Source of the DNA: Sacculina carcini
Lineage: Eukaryota > Arthropoda > Thecostraca > Sacculinidae
Direction: 5' to 3'
Length of the DNA stretch: 64,000 bases
Assembly (NCBI GenBank): GCA_916048095.2
Contig: OU696590.1
Coordinates: forward strand, 3,728,049 to 3,792,048
Part shown: in pieces, positions 39,001 to 53,901 of the stretch
How the letters are laid out: every line of letters begins with the position of its first letter
Numbering within the stretch: position 1 is the first letter of the stretch
The notes under the pieces: model-generated
What the model was told of the DNA's origin: nothing
Seen by the model: only the letters and a program-made list of their open reading frames with translations
Databases searched by the model: none
Translations under genes and position numbers: made by a program

Positions 39001-41574
39001 TTTATTTTCTTTATTTTCTTTATTTTCTTTATTTTCTTTATTTTCTTTATTTTCTTTATTTTCTTTATTTTCTTTATTTTCTTTATTTTCTTTATTTTCT
39101 TTATTTTCTTTATTTTCTTTATTTTCTTTATTTTCTTTATTTTCTTTATTTACTTTATTTTCTTTATTTTCTTTATTTTCTTTATTTTCTTTATTTTCTT
39201 TATTTTCTTTATTTTCTTTATTTTCTTTATTTTCTTTATTTTCATTATTTTCTTTATTTTCTTTATTTTCTTTATTTTTTTAATTCATCCAATTTATTTC
39301 GATTATTTGTGTGTAGAGTTTAGTGTTGAGTGAAGAAAGTTATTACCTGGCTGGGATTCGAACCGAGGTCCTCGGGGTTCGAGCAGAGTCTTACGCGGTC
39401 CGGCCATTGTAGATGTTCAAGAGAGATGGTTTATATGTGGTATATATAGTGCGCAAGCACGAGTGTACAATTAATTTTCTTTATTTTCTTTATTTTCTTT
39501 ATTTTCTTTATTTTCTTTATTTTCTATTTTCTTTATTTTCTTTATTTTCTTTATTTTCTTTATTTTCTTTATTTTCTTTATTTTCTTTATTTTCTTTATT
39601 TTCTTTATTTTCTTTATTTTCTTTATTTTCTTTATTTTCTTTATTTTCTTTATTTTCTTTATTTTCTTTATTTTCTTTATTTTCTTTATTTTCTTTATTT
39701 TCTTTATTTTCTTTATTTTCTTTATTTTCTTTATTTTCTTTATTTTCTTAATTTTCTTTATTTTCTTTAATTCATCCAATTTATTTCGATTATTTGTGTG
39801 TAGAGTTTAGTGTTGAGTGAAGAAAGTTATTACCTGGCTGGGATTCGAACCGAGGTCCTCGGGGTTCGAGCAGAGTCTTACGCGGTCCGGCCATTGTAGA
39901 TGTTCAAGAGAGATGGTTTATATGTGGTATATATAGTGCGCAAGCACGAGTGTACAATTAATTTTCTATATTTTCTTTATTTTCTTTATTTTCTTTATTT
40001 TCTTTATTTTCTTTATTTTCTTTATTTTCTTTATTTTCTTTATTTTCTTTATTTTCTTTATTTTCTTTATTTTCTTTATTTTCTTTATTTTCTTTATTTT
40101 CTTTATTTTCTTTATTTTCTTTATTTTCTTTATTTTCTTTATTTTCTTTATTTTCTTTATTTTCTTTATTTTCTTTATTTTCTTTATTTTCTTTATTTTC
40201 TTTATTTTCTTTATTTTCTTTATTTTCTTAATTTTCTATATTTTCTTTAATTCATCCAATTTATTTCGATTATTTGTGTGTAGAGTTTAGTGTTGAGTGA
40301 AGAAAGTTATTACCTGGCTGGGATTCGAACCGAGGTCCTCGGGGTTCGAGCAGAGTCTTACGCGGTCCGGCCATTGTAGATGTTCAAGAGAGATGGTTTA
40401 TATGTGGTATATATAGTGCGCAAGCACGAGTGTACAATTAATTTTCTTTATTTTCTTTATTTTCTTTATTTACTTTATTTTCTTTATTTTCTTTATTTTC
40501 TTTATTTTCTTTATTTTCTTTATTTTCTTTATTTTCTTTATTTTCTTTATTTTCTTTATTTTCTTTATTTTCTTTATTTTCTTTATTTTCTTTATTTTCT
40601 TTATTTTCTTTATTTTCTTTATTTTCTTTATTTTCTTTATTTTCTTTATTTTCTTTATTTTCTTTATTTTCTTTATTTTCTTTATTTTCTTTATTTTCTT
40701 TATTTTCTTTATTTTCTTTATTTTCTTTATTTTCTTTATTTTCATTATTTTCTTTATTTTCTTTATTTTCTTTATTTTCTTTATTTTCTTTATTTTCTTT
40801 ATTTTCTTTATTTTCTTTATTTTCTTTATTTTCTTTATTTTCTTTATTTTCTTTATTTTCTTTATTTTCTTTATTTTCTTTATTTTCTTTATTTTCTTCA
40901 TTTTCTTCATTTTCTTTATTTTCTTTATTTTCATTATTTTCTTTATTTTCTTTATTTTTTTTAATTCATCCAATTTATTTCGATTATTTGTGTGTAGAGT
41001 TTAGTGTTGAGTGAAGAAAGTTATTACCTGGCTGGGATTCGAACCGAGGTCCTCGGGGTTCGAGCAGAGTCTTACGCGGTCCGGCCATTGTAGATGTTCA
41101 AGAGAGATGGTTTATATGTGGTGTATATAGTGCGCAAGCACGAGTGTACAATTAATTTTCTTTATTTTCTTTATTTTCTTTATTTTCTTTATTTTCTATA
41201 TTTTCTTTATTTTCTTTATTTTCTTTATTTTCTTTATTTTCTTTATTTTCTTTATTTTCTTTATTTTCTTTATTTTCTTTATTTTCTTTATTTTCTTTAT
41301 TTTCTTTATTTTCTTTATTTTCTTTATTTTCTTTATTTTCTTTAATTCATCCAATTTATTTCGATTATTTGTGTGTAGAGCTTAGTGTTGAGTGAAGAAA
41401 GTTATTACCTGGCTGGGATTCGAACCGAGGTCCTCGGGGTTCGAGCAGAGTCTTACGCGGTCCGGCCATTGTAGATGTTCAAGAGAGATGGTTTATATGT
41501 GGTATATATAGTGCGCAAGCACGAGTGTACAATTAATTTTCTTTATTTTCTTTATTTTCTTTATTTTCTTTATT

Positions 41575-41625
41575 TTCTTTATTCTCTTTATTTTCTTTAG
41601 TGTTGAGTGAAGAAAGTTATTACCT
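41575..41625. repeat. Spacer copy with a 40-bp deletion at a TTTA microhomology
   Basis: The 9-mer array passes directly into ..TTCTTTAGTGTTGAG, so the AT-rich lead and the TGTAGAG motif are missing. The lost 40 bases lie between two TTTA tetranucleotides. The unit is 215 bp from marker to marker (41475 to 41690), which is 237 - 40 + 18, so 9-bp phase is still kept. This copy lacks the proposed LTR terminus but retains the tRNA-like core. Confidence 0.9.
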
Positions 41626-44600
41626 GGCTGGGATTCGAACCGAGGTCCTCGGGGTTCGAGCAGAGTCTTACGCGGTCCGGCCATTGTAGATGTTCAAGAG
41701 AGATGGTTTATATGTGGTATATATAGTGCGCAAGCACGAGTGTACAATTAATTTTCTTTATTTTCTTTATTTTCTTTATTTTCTTTATTTTCTTTATTTT
41801 CTTTATTTTCTTTATTTTCTTTATTTTCTTTATTTTCTTTATTTTCTTTATTTTCTTTATTTTCTTTATTTTCTTTATTTTCTTTATTTTCTTTATTTTC
41901 TTTATTTTCTTTATTTTCTTTATTTTCTTTATTTTCTTTATTTTCTTTATTTTCTTTATTTTCTTTATTTTCTTTATTTTCTTTATTTTCTTTATTTTCT
42001 TTATTTTCTTTATTTTCTTTATTTTCTTTATTTTCTTTATTTTCTTTATTTTCTTTATTTTCTTTATTTTCTTTATTTTCTTTATTTTCTTTATTTTCTT
42101 TATTTTCTTTATTTTCTTTATTTTCTTTATTTTCTTTATTTTCTTTATTTTCTTTATTTTCTTTATTTTCTTTATTTTCTTTATTTTCATTATTTTCTTT
42201 ATTTTCTTTATTTTCTTTATTTTCTTTATTTTCTTTATTTTCTTTATTTTCTTTATTTTCTTTATTTTCTTTATTTTCTTTATTTTCTTTATTTTCTTTA
42301 TTTTCTTTATTTTCTTTATTTTCTTTATTTTCTTTATTTTCTTTATTTTCTTCATTTTCTTCATTTTCTTTATTTTCTTTATTTTCATTATTTTCTTTAT
42401 TTTCTTTATTTTTTTTAATTCATCCAATTTATTTCGATTATTTGTGTGTAGAGTTTAGTGTTGAGTGAAGAAAGTTATTACCTGGCTGGGATTCGAACCG
42501 AGGTCCTCGGGGTTCGAGCAGAGTCTTACGCGGTCCGGCCATTGTAGATGTTCAAGAGAGATGGTTTATATGTGGTGTATATAGTGCGCAAGCACGAGTG
42601 TACAATTAATTTTCTTTATTTTCTTTATTTTCTTTATTTTCTTTATTTTCTTTATTTTCTTTATTTTCTTTATTTTCTTTATTTTCTTTATTTTCTTTAT
42701 TTTCTTTATTTTCTTTATTTTCTTTATTTTCTTTATTTTCTTTATTTTCTTTATTTTCTTTATTTTCTTTATTTTCTTTATTTTCTTTATTTTCTTTATT
42801 TTCTTTAATTCATCCAATTTATTTCGATTATTTGTGTGTAGAGTTTAGTGTTGAGTGAAGAAAGTTATTACCTGGCTGGGATTCGAACCGAGGTCCTCGG
42901 GGTTCGAGCAGAGTCTTACGCGGTCCGGCCATTGTAGATGTTCAAGAGAGATGGTTTATATGTGGTATATATAGTGCGCAAGCACGAGTGTACAATTAAT
43001 TTTCTTTATTTTCTTTATTTTCTTTATTTTCTTTATTTTCTTTATTTTCTTTAATTCATCCAATTTATTTCGATTATTTGTGTGTAGAGTTTAGTGTTGA
43101 GTGAAGAAAGTTATTACCTGGCTGGGATTCGAACCGAGGTCCTCGGGGTTCGAGCAGAGTCTTACGCGGTCCGGCCATTGTAGATGTTCAAGAGAGATGG
43201 TTTATATGTGGTATATATAGTGCGCAAGCACGAGTGTACAATTAATTTTCTTTATTTTCTTTATTTTCTTTATTTTCTTTATTTTCTTTATTTTCTTTAT
43301 TTTCTTTATTTTCTTTATTTTCTTTATTTTCTTTATTTTCTTTATTTTCTTTATTTTCTTTATTTTCTTTATTTTCTTTATTTTCTTTATTTTCTTTATT
43401 TTCTTTATTTTCTTTATTTTCTTTATTTTCTTTATTTTCTTTATTTTCTTTATTTTCTTTATTTTCTTTATTTTCTTTATTTTCTTTATTTTCTTTATTT
43501 TCTTTATTTTCTTTATTTTCTTTATTTTCTTTATTTTCTTTATTTTCTTTATTTTCTTTATTTTCTTTATTTTCTTTATTTTCTTTATTTTCTTTATTTT
43601 CTTTATTTTCTTTATTTTCTTTATTTTCTTTATTTTCTTTATTTTCTTTATTTTCTTTATTTTCTTTATTTTCTTTATTTTCTTTATTTTCTTTATTTTC
43701 TGTATTTTCTTTATTTTCTTTATTTTCTTTAAATCCTTTATTTTCTTTAATTACTCCAATTTATTTCGATTATTTGTGTGTAGAGTTTAGTGTTGAGTGA
43801 AGAAAGTTATTACCTGGCTGGGATTCGAACCGAGGTCCTCGGGGTTCGAGCAGAGTCTTACGCGGTCCGGCCATTGTAGATGTTCAAGAGAGATGGTTTA
43901 TATGTGGTATATATATTGCGCAAGCACGAGTGTACAATCAATTTTCTTCATTTTCTTTATTTTCTTTATTTTCTTTATTTTCTTTATTTTCTTTATTTTC
44001 TTTATTTTCTTTATTTTCTTTATTTTCTTTATTTTCTTTATTTTCTTTATTTTCTTTATTTTCTTTATTTTCTTTATTTTCTTTATTTTCTTTATTTTCT
44101 TTATTTTCTTGATTTTCTTTATTTTCTTTATTTTCTTTATTTTCTTTATTTTCTTTAATTCATCCAATTTATTTCGATTATTTGTGTGTAGAGTTTAGTG
44201 TTGAGTGAAGAAAGTTATTACCTGGCTGGGATTCGAACCGAGGTCCTCGGGGTTCGAGCAGAGTCTTACGCGGTCCGGCCATTGTAGATGTTCAAGAGAG
44301 ATGGTTTATATGTGGTATATATAGTGCGCAAGCACGAGTGTACAATTAATTTTCTTTATTTTCTTTATTTTCTTTATTTTCTTTATTTTCTTTATTTTCT
44401 TTATTTTCTTTATTTTCTTTATTTTCTTTATTTTCTTTATTTTCTTTATTTTCTTTATTTTCTTTATTTTCTTTATTTTCTTTATTTTCTTTATTTTCTT
44501 TATTTTCTTTAATTCATCCAATTTATTTCGATTATTTGTGTGTAGAGCTTAGTGTTGAGTGAAGAAAGTTATTACCTGGCTGGGATTCGAACCGAGGTCC

Positions 44601-47600
44601 TCGGGGTTCGAGCAGAGTCTTACGCGGTCCGGCCATTGTAGATGTTCAAGAGAGATGGTTTATATGTGGTATATATAGTGCGCAAGCACGAGTGTACAAT
44701 TAATTTTCTTTATTTTCTTTATTTTCTTTATTTTCTTTATTTTCTTTATTTTCTTTATTTTCTTTATTTTCTTTATTTTCTTTATTTTCTTTATTTTCTT
44801 TATTTTCTTTATTTTCTTTATTTTCTTTATTTTCTTTAATTCATCCAATTTATTTCGATTATTTGTGTGTAGAGCTTAGTGTTGAGTGAAGAAAGTTATT
44901 ACCTGGCTGGGATTCGAACCGAGGTCCTCGGGGTTCGAGCAGAGTCTTACGCGGTCCGGCCATTGTAGATGTTCAAGAGAGATGGTTTATATGTGGTATA
45001 TATAGTGCGCAAGCACGAGTGTACAATTAATTTTCTTTATTTTCTTTATTTTCTTTATTTTCTTTATTTTCTTTATTTTCTTTATTTTCTTTAATTCATC
45101 CAATTTAATTCGATTATTTGTGTGTAGAGTTTAGTGTTGAGTGAATAAAGTTATTACCTGGCTGGGATTCGAACCGAGGTCCTCGGGGTTCGAGCAGAGT
45201 CTTACGCGGTCCGGCCATTGTAGATGTTCAAGAGAGATGGTTTATATGTGGTATATATAGTGCGCAAGCACGAGTGTACAATTAATTTTCTTTATTTTCT
45301 TTATTTTCTTTATTTTCTTTATTTTCTTTATTTTCTTTATTTTCTTTATTTTCTTTATTTTCTTTATTTTCTTTATTTTCTTTATTTTCTTTATTTTCTT
45401 TATTTTCTTTATTTTCTTTATTTTCTTTATTTTCTTTATTTTCTTTAATTCATCCAATTTATTTCGATTATTTGTGTGTAGAGCTTAGTGTTGAGTGAAG
45501 AAAGTTATTACCTGGCTGGGATTCGAACCGAGGTCCTCGGGGTTCGAGCAGAGTCTTACGCGGTCCGGCCATTGTAGATGTTCAAGAGAGATGGTTTATA
45601 TGTGGTATATATAGTGCGCAAGCACGAGTGTACAATTAATTTTCTTTATTTTCTTTATTTTCTTTATTTTCTTTATTTTCTTTATTTTCTTTATTTTCTT
45701 TATTTTCTTTAATTCATCCAATTTAATTCGATTATTTGTGTGTAGAGTTTAGTGTTGAGTGAAGAAAGTTATTACCTGGCTGGGATTCGAACCGAGGTCC
45801 TCGGGGTTCGAGCAGAGTCTTACGCGGTCCGGCCATTGTAGATGTTCAAGAGAGATGGTTTATATGTGGTATATATAGTGCGCAAGCACGAGTGTACAAT
45901 TAATTTTCTTTATTTTCTTTATTTTCTTTATTTTCTTTATTTTCTTTATTTTCTTTATTTTCTTTATTTTCTTTATTTTCTTTATTTTCTTTATTTTCTT
46001 TATTTTCTATTTTCTTTATTTTCTTTATTTTCTTTATTTTCTTTATTTTCTTTATTTTCTTTATTTTCTTTATTTTCTTTATTTTCTTTATTTTCTTTAT
46101 TTTCTTTATTTTCTTTATTTTCTTTATTTTCTTTATTTTCTTTATTTTCTTTATTTTCTTTATTTTCTTTATTTTCTTTATTTTCTTTATTTTCTTTATT
46201 TTCTTTATTTTCTTTATTTTCTTTATTTTCTTTATTTTCTTTATTTTCTTTATTTTCTTTATTTTCTTTATTTTCTTTATTTTCTTTATTTTCTTTATTT
46301 TCTTTATTTTCTTTATTTTCTTTATTTTCTTTATTTTCTTTATTTTCTTTATTTTCTTTATTTTCTTTATTTTCTTTATTTTCTTTATTTTCTTTATTTT
46401 CTTTATTTTCTTTATTTTCTTTATTTTCTTTATTTTCTTTATTTTCTTTATTTTCTTTATTTTCTTTATTTTCTTTATTTTCTTTATTTTCTTTATTTTC
46501 TTTATTTTCTTTATTTTCTTTATTTTCTTTATTTTCTTTATTTTCTTTATTTTCTTTATTTTCTTTATTTTCTTTATTTTCTTTATTTTCTTTATTTTCT
46601 TTATTTTCTTTATTTTCTTTATTTTCTTTATTTTCTTTATTTTCTTTATTTTCTTTATTTTCTTTATTTTCTTTATTTTCTTTATTTTCTTTATTTTCTT
46701 TATTTTCTTCATTTTCTTTATTTTCTTTATTTTCTTTATTTTCTTTATTTTCTTTATTTTCTTTATTTTCTTTATTTTCTTTATTTTCTTTATTTTCTTT
46801 ATTTTCTTTATTTTCTTTATTTTCTTTATTTTCTTTATTTTCTTTATTTTCTTTAATTCATCCAATTTATTTCGATTATTTGTGTGTAGAGTTTAGTGTT
46901 GAGTGAAGAAAGTTATTACCTGGCTGGGATTCGAACCGAGGTCCTCGGGGTTCGAGCAGAGTCTTACGCGGTCCGGCCATTGTAGATGTTCAAGAGAGAT
47001 GGTTTATATGTGGTATATATAGTGCGCAAGCACGAGTGTACAATTAATTTTCTTTATTTTCTTTATTTTCTTTATTTTCTTTATTTTCTTAATTTTCTTT
47101 ATTTTCTTTATTTTCTTTATTTTCTTTATTTTCTTTATTTTCTTTATTTTCTTTATTTTCTTTATTTTCTTTATTTTCTTTATTTTCTTTATTTTTTTTA
47201 ATTCATCCAATTTATTTCGATTATTTGTGTGTAGAGTTTAGTGTTGAGTGAAGAAAGTTATTACCTGGCTGGGATTCGAACCGAGGTCCTCGGGGTTCGA
47301 GCAGAGTCTTACGCGGTCCGGCCATTGTAGATGTTCAAGAGAGATGGTTTATATGTGGTATATATAGTGCGCAAGCACGAGTGTACAATTAATTTTCTTT
47401 ATTTTCTTTATTTTCTTTATTTTCTTTATTTTCTTTATTTTCTTTATTTTCTTTATTTTCTTTATTTTCTTTATTTTCCTTATTTTCCTTATTTTCCTTA
47501 TTTTCTTTATTTTCTTTATTTTCTTTATTTTCTTTATTTTCTTTATTTTCTTTATTTTCTTTAATTCATCCAATTTATTTCGATTATTTGTGTGTAGAGT

Positions 47601-50600
47601 TTAGTGTTGAGTGAAGAAAGTTATTACCTGGCTGGGATTCGAACCGAGGTCCTCGGGGTTCGAGCAGAGTCTTACGCGGTCCGGCCATTGTAGATGTTCA
47701 AGAGAGATGGTTTATATGTGGTATATATAGTGCGCAAGCACGAGTGTACAATTAATTTTCTTTATTTTCTTTATTTTCTTTATTTTCTTTATTTTCTTTA
47801 TTTTCTTTATTTTCTTTATTTTCTTTATTTTCTTTATTTTCTTTATTTTCTTTATTTTCTTTATTTTCTTTATTTTCTTTATTTTCTTTATTTTCTTTAT
47901 TTTCTTTATTTTCTTTATTTTTTTTAATTCATCCAATTTATTTCGATTATTTGTGTGTAGAGTTTAGTGTTGAGTGAAGAAAGTTATTACCTGGCTGGGA
48001 TTCGAACCGAGGTCCTCGGGGTTCGAGCAGAGTCTTACGCGGTCCGGCCATTGTAGATGTTCAAGAGAGATGGTTTATATGTGGTATATATAGTGCGCAA
48101 GCACGAGTGTACAATTAATTTTCTTTATTTTCTTTATTTTCTTTATTTTCTTTATTTTCTTTATTTTCTTTATTTTCTTTATTTTCTTTATTTTCTTTAT
48201 TTTCCTTATTTTCCTTATTTTCCTTATTTTCTTTATTTTCTTTATTTTCTTTATTTTCTTTATTTTCTTTATTTTCTTTATTTTCTTTATTTTCTTTATT
48301 TTCTTTATTTTCTTTAATTCATCCAATTTATTTCGATTATTTGTGTGTAGAGTTTAGTGTTGAGTGAAGAAAGTTATTACCTGGCTGGGATTCGAACCGA
48401 GGTCCTCGGGGTTCGAGCAGAGTCTTACGCGGTCCGGCCATTGTAGATGTTCAAGAGAGATGGTTTATATGTGGTATATATAGTGCGCAAGCACGAGTGT
48501 ACAATTAATTTTCTTTATTTTCTTTATTTTCTTTATTTTCTTTATTTTCTTTATTTTCTTTATTTTCTTTATTTTCTTTATTTTCTTTATTTTCTTTATT
48601 TTCTTTATTTTCTTTATTTTCTTTATTTTCTTTATTTTCTTTATTTTCTTTATTTTCTTTATTTTCTTTAATTCATCCAATTTATTTCGATTATTTGTGT
48701 GTAGAGCTTAGTGTTGAGTGAAGAAAGTTATTACCTGGCTGGGATTCGAACCGAGGTCCTCGGGGTTCGAGCAGAGTCTTACGCGGTCCGGCCATTGTAG
48801 ATGTTCAAGAGAGATGGTTTATATGTGGTATATATAGTGCGCAAGCACGAGTGTACAATTAATTTTCTTTATTTTCTTTATTTTCTTTATTTTCCTTATT
48901 TTCTTTATTTTCTTTATTTTCTTTATTTTCTTTATTTTCTTTATTTTCTTTATTTTCTTTATTTTCTTTATTTTCTTTATTTTCTTTATTTTCTTTATTT
49001 TCTTTATTTTCTTTATTTTCTTTATTTTCTTTATTTTCTTTATTTTCTTTATTTTCTTTATTTTCTTTATTTTCTTTATTTTCTTTATTTTCTTTATTTT
49101 CTTTATTTTCTTTATTTTCTTTATTTTCTTTATTTTCATTATTTTCTGTATTTTCTTTATTTTCTTTATTTTCTTTATTTTCTTTATTTTCTTTATTTTC
49201 TTTGTTTTCTTTATTTTCTTTATTTTCTTTATTTTCTTTATTTTCTTTAAATCCTTTATTTTCTTTAATTACTCCAATTTATTTCGATTATTTGTGTGTA
49301 GAGTTTAGTGTTGAGTGAAGAAAGTTATTACCTGGCTGGGATTCGAACCGAGGTCCTCGGGGTTCGAGCAGAGTCTTACGCGGTCCGGCCATTGTAGATG
49401 TTCAAGAGAGATGGTTTATATGTGGTATATATATTGCGCAAGCACGAGTGTACAATCAATTTTCTACATTTTCTTTATTTTCTTTATTTTCTTTATTTTC
49501 TTTATTTTCTTTATTTTCTTTATTTTCTTTATTTTCTTTATTTTCTTTATTTTCTTTATTTTCTTTATTTTCTTTATTTTCTTTATTTTCTTTATTTTCT
49601 TTATTTTCTTTATTTTCTTTATTTTCTTTATTTTCTTTATTTTCTTTATTTTCTTTATTTTCTTTATTTTCTTTATTTTCTTTATTTTCTTTATTTTCAT
49701 TATTTTCTTTATTTTCTTTATTTTCTTTATTTTTTTTATTTTCTTTATTTTCTTTATTTTCTTTATTTTCTTTATTTTCTTTATTTTCTTTATTTTCTTT
49801 ATTTTCTTTATTTTCTTTATTTTCTTTATTTTCTTTATTTTCTTTATTTTCTTTATTTTCTTTATTTTCTTTATTTTCTTTATTTTCTTTATTTTCTTTA
49901 TTTTCTTTATTTTCTTTATTTTCTTTATTTTCTTTATTTTCTTTATTTTCTTTATTTTCTTTATTTTCTTTATTTTCTTTATTTTCTTTATTTTCTTTAT
50001 TTTCTTTATTTTCTTTATTTTCTTTATTTTCTTTATTTTCTTTATTTTCATTATTTTCTGTATTTTCTTTATTTTCTTTATTTTCTTTATTTTCTTTATT
50101 TTCTTTATTTTCTTTGTTTTCTTTATTTTCTTTATTTTCTTTATTTTCTTTATTTTCTTTAAATCCTTTATTTTCTTTAATTAGTCCAATTTATTTCGAT
50201 TATTTGTGTGTAGAGTTTAGTGTTGAGTGAAGAAAGTTATTACCTGGCTGGGATTCGAACCGAGGTCCTCGGGGTTCGAGCAGAGTCTTACGCGGTCCGG
50301 CCATTGTAGATGTTCAAGAGAGATGGTTTATATGTGGTATATATATTGCGCAAGCACGAGTGTACAATCAATTTTCTTCATTTTCTTTATTTTCTTTATT
50401 TTCTTTATTTTCTTTATTTTCTTTATTTTCTTTATTTTCTTTATTTTCTTTATTTTCTTTATTTTCTTTATTTTCTTTATTTTCTTTATTTTCTTTATTT
50501 TCTTTATTTTCTTTATTTTCTTTATTTTCTTTATTTTCTTTATTTTCTTTATTTTCTTTATTTTCTTTATTTTCTTTATTTTCTTTATTTTCTTTATTTT

Positions 50601-53600
50601 CTTTATTTTCTTTATTTTCTTTATTTTCTTTATTTTCATTATTTTCTTTATTTTCTTTATTTTCTTTATTTTTTTAATTCATCCAATTTATTTCGATTAT
50701 TTGTGTGTAGAGTTTAGTGTTGAGTGAAGAAAGTTATTACCTGGCTGGGATTCGAACCGAGGTCCTCGGGGTTCGAGCAGAGTCTTACGCGGTCCGGCCA
50801 TTGTAGATGTTCAAGAGAGATGGTTTATATGTGGTATATATAGTGCGCAAGCACGAGTGTACAATCAATTTTCTTCATTTTCTTTATTTTCTTTATTTTC
50901 TTTATTTTCTTTATTTTCTTTATTTTCTTTATTTTCTTTATTTTCTTTATTTTCTTTATTTTCTTTATTTTCTTTATTTTCTTTATTTTCTTTATTTTCT
51001 TTATTTTCTTTATTTTCTTTGTTTTCTTTATTTTCTTTATTTTCTTTATTTTCTTTATTTTCTTTATTTTCTTTATTTTCTTAATTTTCTTTATTTTCTT
51101 TAATTCATCCAATTTATTTCGATTATTTGTGTGTAGAGTTTAGTGTTGAGTGAAGAAAGTTATTACCTGGCTGGGATTCGAACCGAGGTCCTCGGGGTTC
51201 GAGCAGAGTCTTACGCGGTCCGGCCATTGTAGATGTTCAAGAGAGATGGTTTATATGTGGTATATATAGTGCGCAAGCACGAGTGTACAATTAATTTTCT
51301 TTATTTTCTTTATTTTCTTTATTTTCTTTATTTTCTTTATTTTCTTTATTTTCTTTATTTTCTTTATTTTCTTTATTTTCTTTATTTTCTTTATTTTCTT
51401 TATTTTCTTTATTTTCTTTATTTTCTTTATTTTCTTTATTTTCTTTATTTTCTTTATTTTCTTTATTTTCTTTATTTTCTTTATTTTCTTTATTTTCTTT
51501 ATTTTCTTTATTTTCTTTATTTTCTTTATTTTCTTTATTTTCTTTATTTTCTTTATTTTCTTTATTTTCTTTATTTTCTTTATTTTCTTTATTTTCTTTA
51601 TTTTCTTAATTTTCTATATTTTCCTTTATTCATCCAATTTATGTCGATTATTTGTGTGTAGAGTTTAGTGTTGAGTGAAGAAAGTTATTACCTGGCTGGG
51701 ATTCGAACCGAGGTCCTCGGGGTTCGAGCAGAGTCTTACGCGGTCCGGCCATTGTAGATGTTCAAGAGAGATGGTTTATATGTGGTATATATAGTGCGCA
51801 AGCACGAGTGTACAATTAATTTTCTTTATTTTCTTTATTTTCTTTATTTTCTTTATTTTCTTTATTTTCTTTATTTTCTTTATTTTCTTTATTTTCTTTA
51901 TTTTCTTTATTTTCTTTATTTTCTTTATTTTCTTTATTTTCTTTATTTTCTTTATTTTCTTTATTTTCTTTATTTTCTTTATTTTCTTTATTTTCTTTAT
52001 TTTCTTTATTTTCTTTATTTTCATTATTTTCTTTATTTTCTTTATTTTCTTTATTTTCTTTATTTTCTTTATTTTCTTTATTTTCTTTATTTTCTTTATT
52101 TTCTTTATTTTCTTTATTTTCTTTATTTTCTTTATTTTCTTTATTTTCTTTATTTTCTTTATTTTCTTTATTTTCTTTATTTTCTTTATTTTCTTTATTT
52201 TCTTTATTTTCTTTATTTTCTTTATTTTCTTTATTTTCTTTATTTTCCTTATTTTCTTTATTTTCTTTATTTCTTCATTTTCTTCATTTTCTTTATTTTC
52301 TTTATTTTCATTATTTTCTTTATTTTCTTTATTTTTTTTAATTCATCCAATTTATTTCGATTATTTGTGTGTAGAGTTTAGTGTTGAGTGAAGAAAGTTA
52401 TTACCTGGCTGGGATTCGAACCGAGGTCCTCGGGGTTCGAGCAGAGTCTTACGCGGTCCGGCCATTGTAGATGTTCAAGAGAGATGGTTTATATGTGGTA
52501 TATATAGTGCGCAAGCACGAGTGTACAATTAATTTTCTATATTTTCTTTATTTTCTTTATTTTCTTTATTTTCTTTATTTTCTTTATTTTCTTTATTTTC
52601 TTTATTTTCTTTATTTTCTTTATTTTCTTTATTTTCTTTATTTTCTTTATTTTCTTTATTTTCTTTATTTTCTTTATTTTCTTTATTTTCTTTAATTCAT
52701 CCAATTTATTTCGATTATTTGTGTGTAGAGTTTAGTGTTGAGTGAAGAAAGTTATTACCTGGCTGGGATTCGAACCGAGGTCCTCGGGGTTCGAGCAGAG
52801 TCTTACGCGGTCCGGCCATTGTAGATGTTCAAGAGAGATGGTTTATATGTGGTATATATAGTGCGCAAGCACGAGTGTACAATTAATTTTCTTTATTTTC
52901 TTTATTTTCTTTATTTTCTTTATTTTCTTTATTTTCTTTATTTTCTTTATTTTCTTTATTTTCTTTATTTTCTTTATTTTCTTTATTTTCTTTATTTTCT
53001 TTATTTTCTATATTTTCTTTATTTTCTTTATTTTCTTTATTTTCTTTATTTTCTTTATTTTCTTTATTTTCTTTATTTTCTTTATTTTCTTTATTTTCTT
53101 TATTTTCTTTATTTTCTTTATTTTCTTTATTTTCTTTATTTTCTTTATTTTCTTTATTTTCTTTATTTTCTTTATTTTCTTTATTTTCTTTATTTTCTTT
53201 ATTTTCTTTATTTTCTTTATTTTCTTTATTTTCTTTATTTTCTTTATTTTCTTTATTTTCTTTATTTTCTTTATTTTCTTTATTTTCTTTATTTTCTTTA
53301 TTTTCTTTATTTTCTTTATTTTCTTTATTTTCTTTATTTTCTTTATTTTCTTTATTTTCTTTATTTTCTTTATTTTCTGTATTTTCTGTATTTTCTTTAT
53401 TTTCTTTATTTTCTTTATTTTCTTTATTTTCTTTATTTTCTTTATTTTCTTTATTTTCTTTATTTTCTTTATTTTCTTTATTTTCTTTATTTTCTTTATT
53501 TTCTTTATTTTCTTTATTTTCTTTATTTTCTTTATTTTCTTTATTTTCTTTATTTTCTTTATTTTCTTTATTTTCTTTATTTTCTTTATTTTCTTTATTT

Positions 53601-53901
53601 TCTTTATTTTCTTTATTTTCTTTATTTTCTTTATTTTCTATATTTTCTTTATTTTCTTTATTTTCTTTATTTTCTTTATTTTCTTTATTTTCTTTATTTT
53701 CTTTATTTTTTTTATTTTCTTTATTTTCTTTATTTTCTTTATTTTCTTTATTTTCTTTATTTTCTTTATTTTCTTTATTTTCTTTATTTTCTTTATTTTC
53801 TTTATTTTCTTTATTTTCTTTATTTTCTTTATTTTCTTTATTTTCTTTATTTTCTTTATTTTCTTTATTTTCTTTATTTTCTTTAATTTCTTTATTTTCT
53901 T

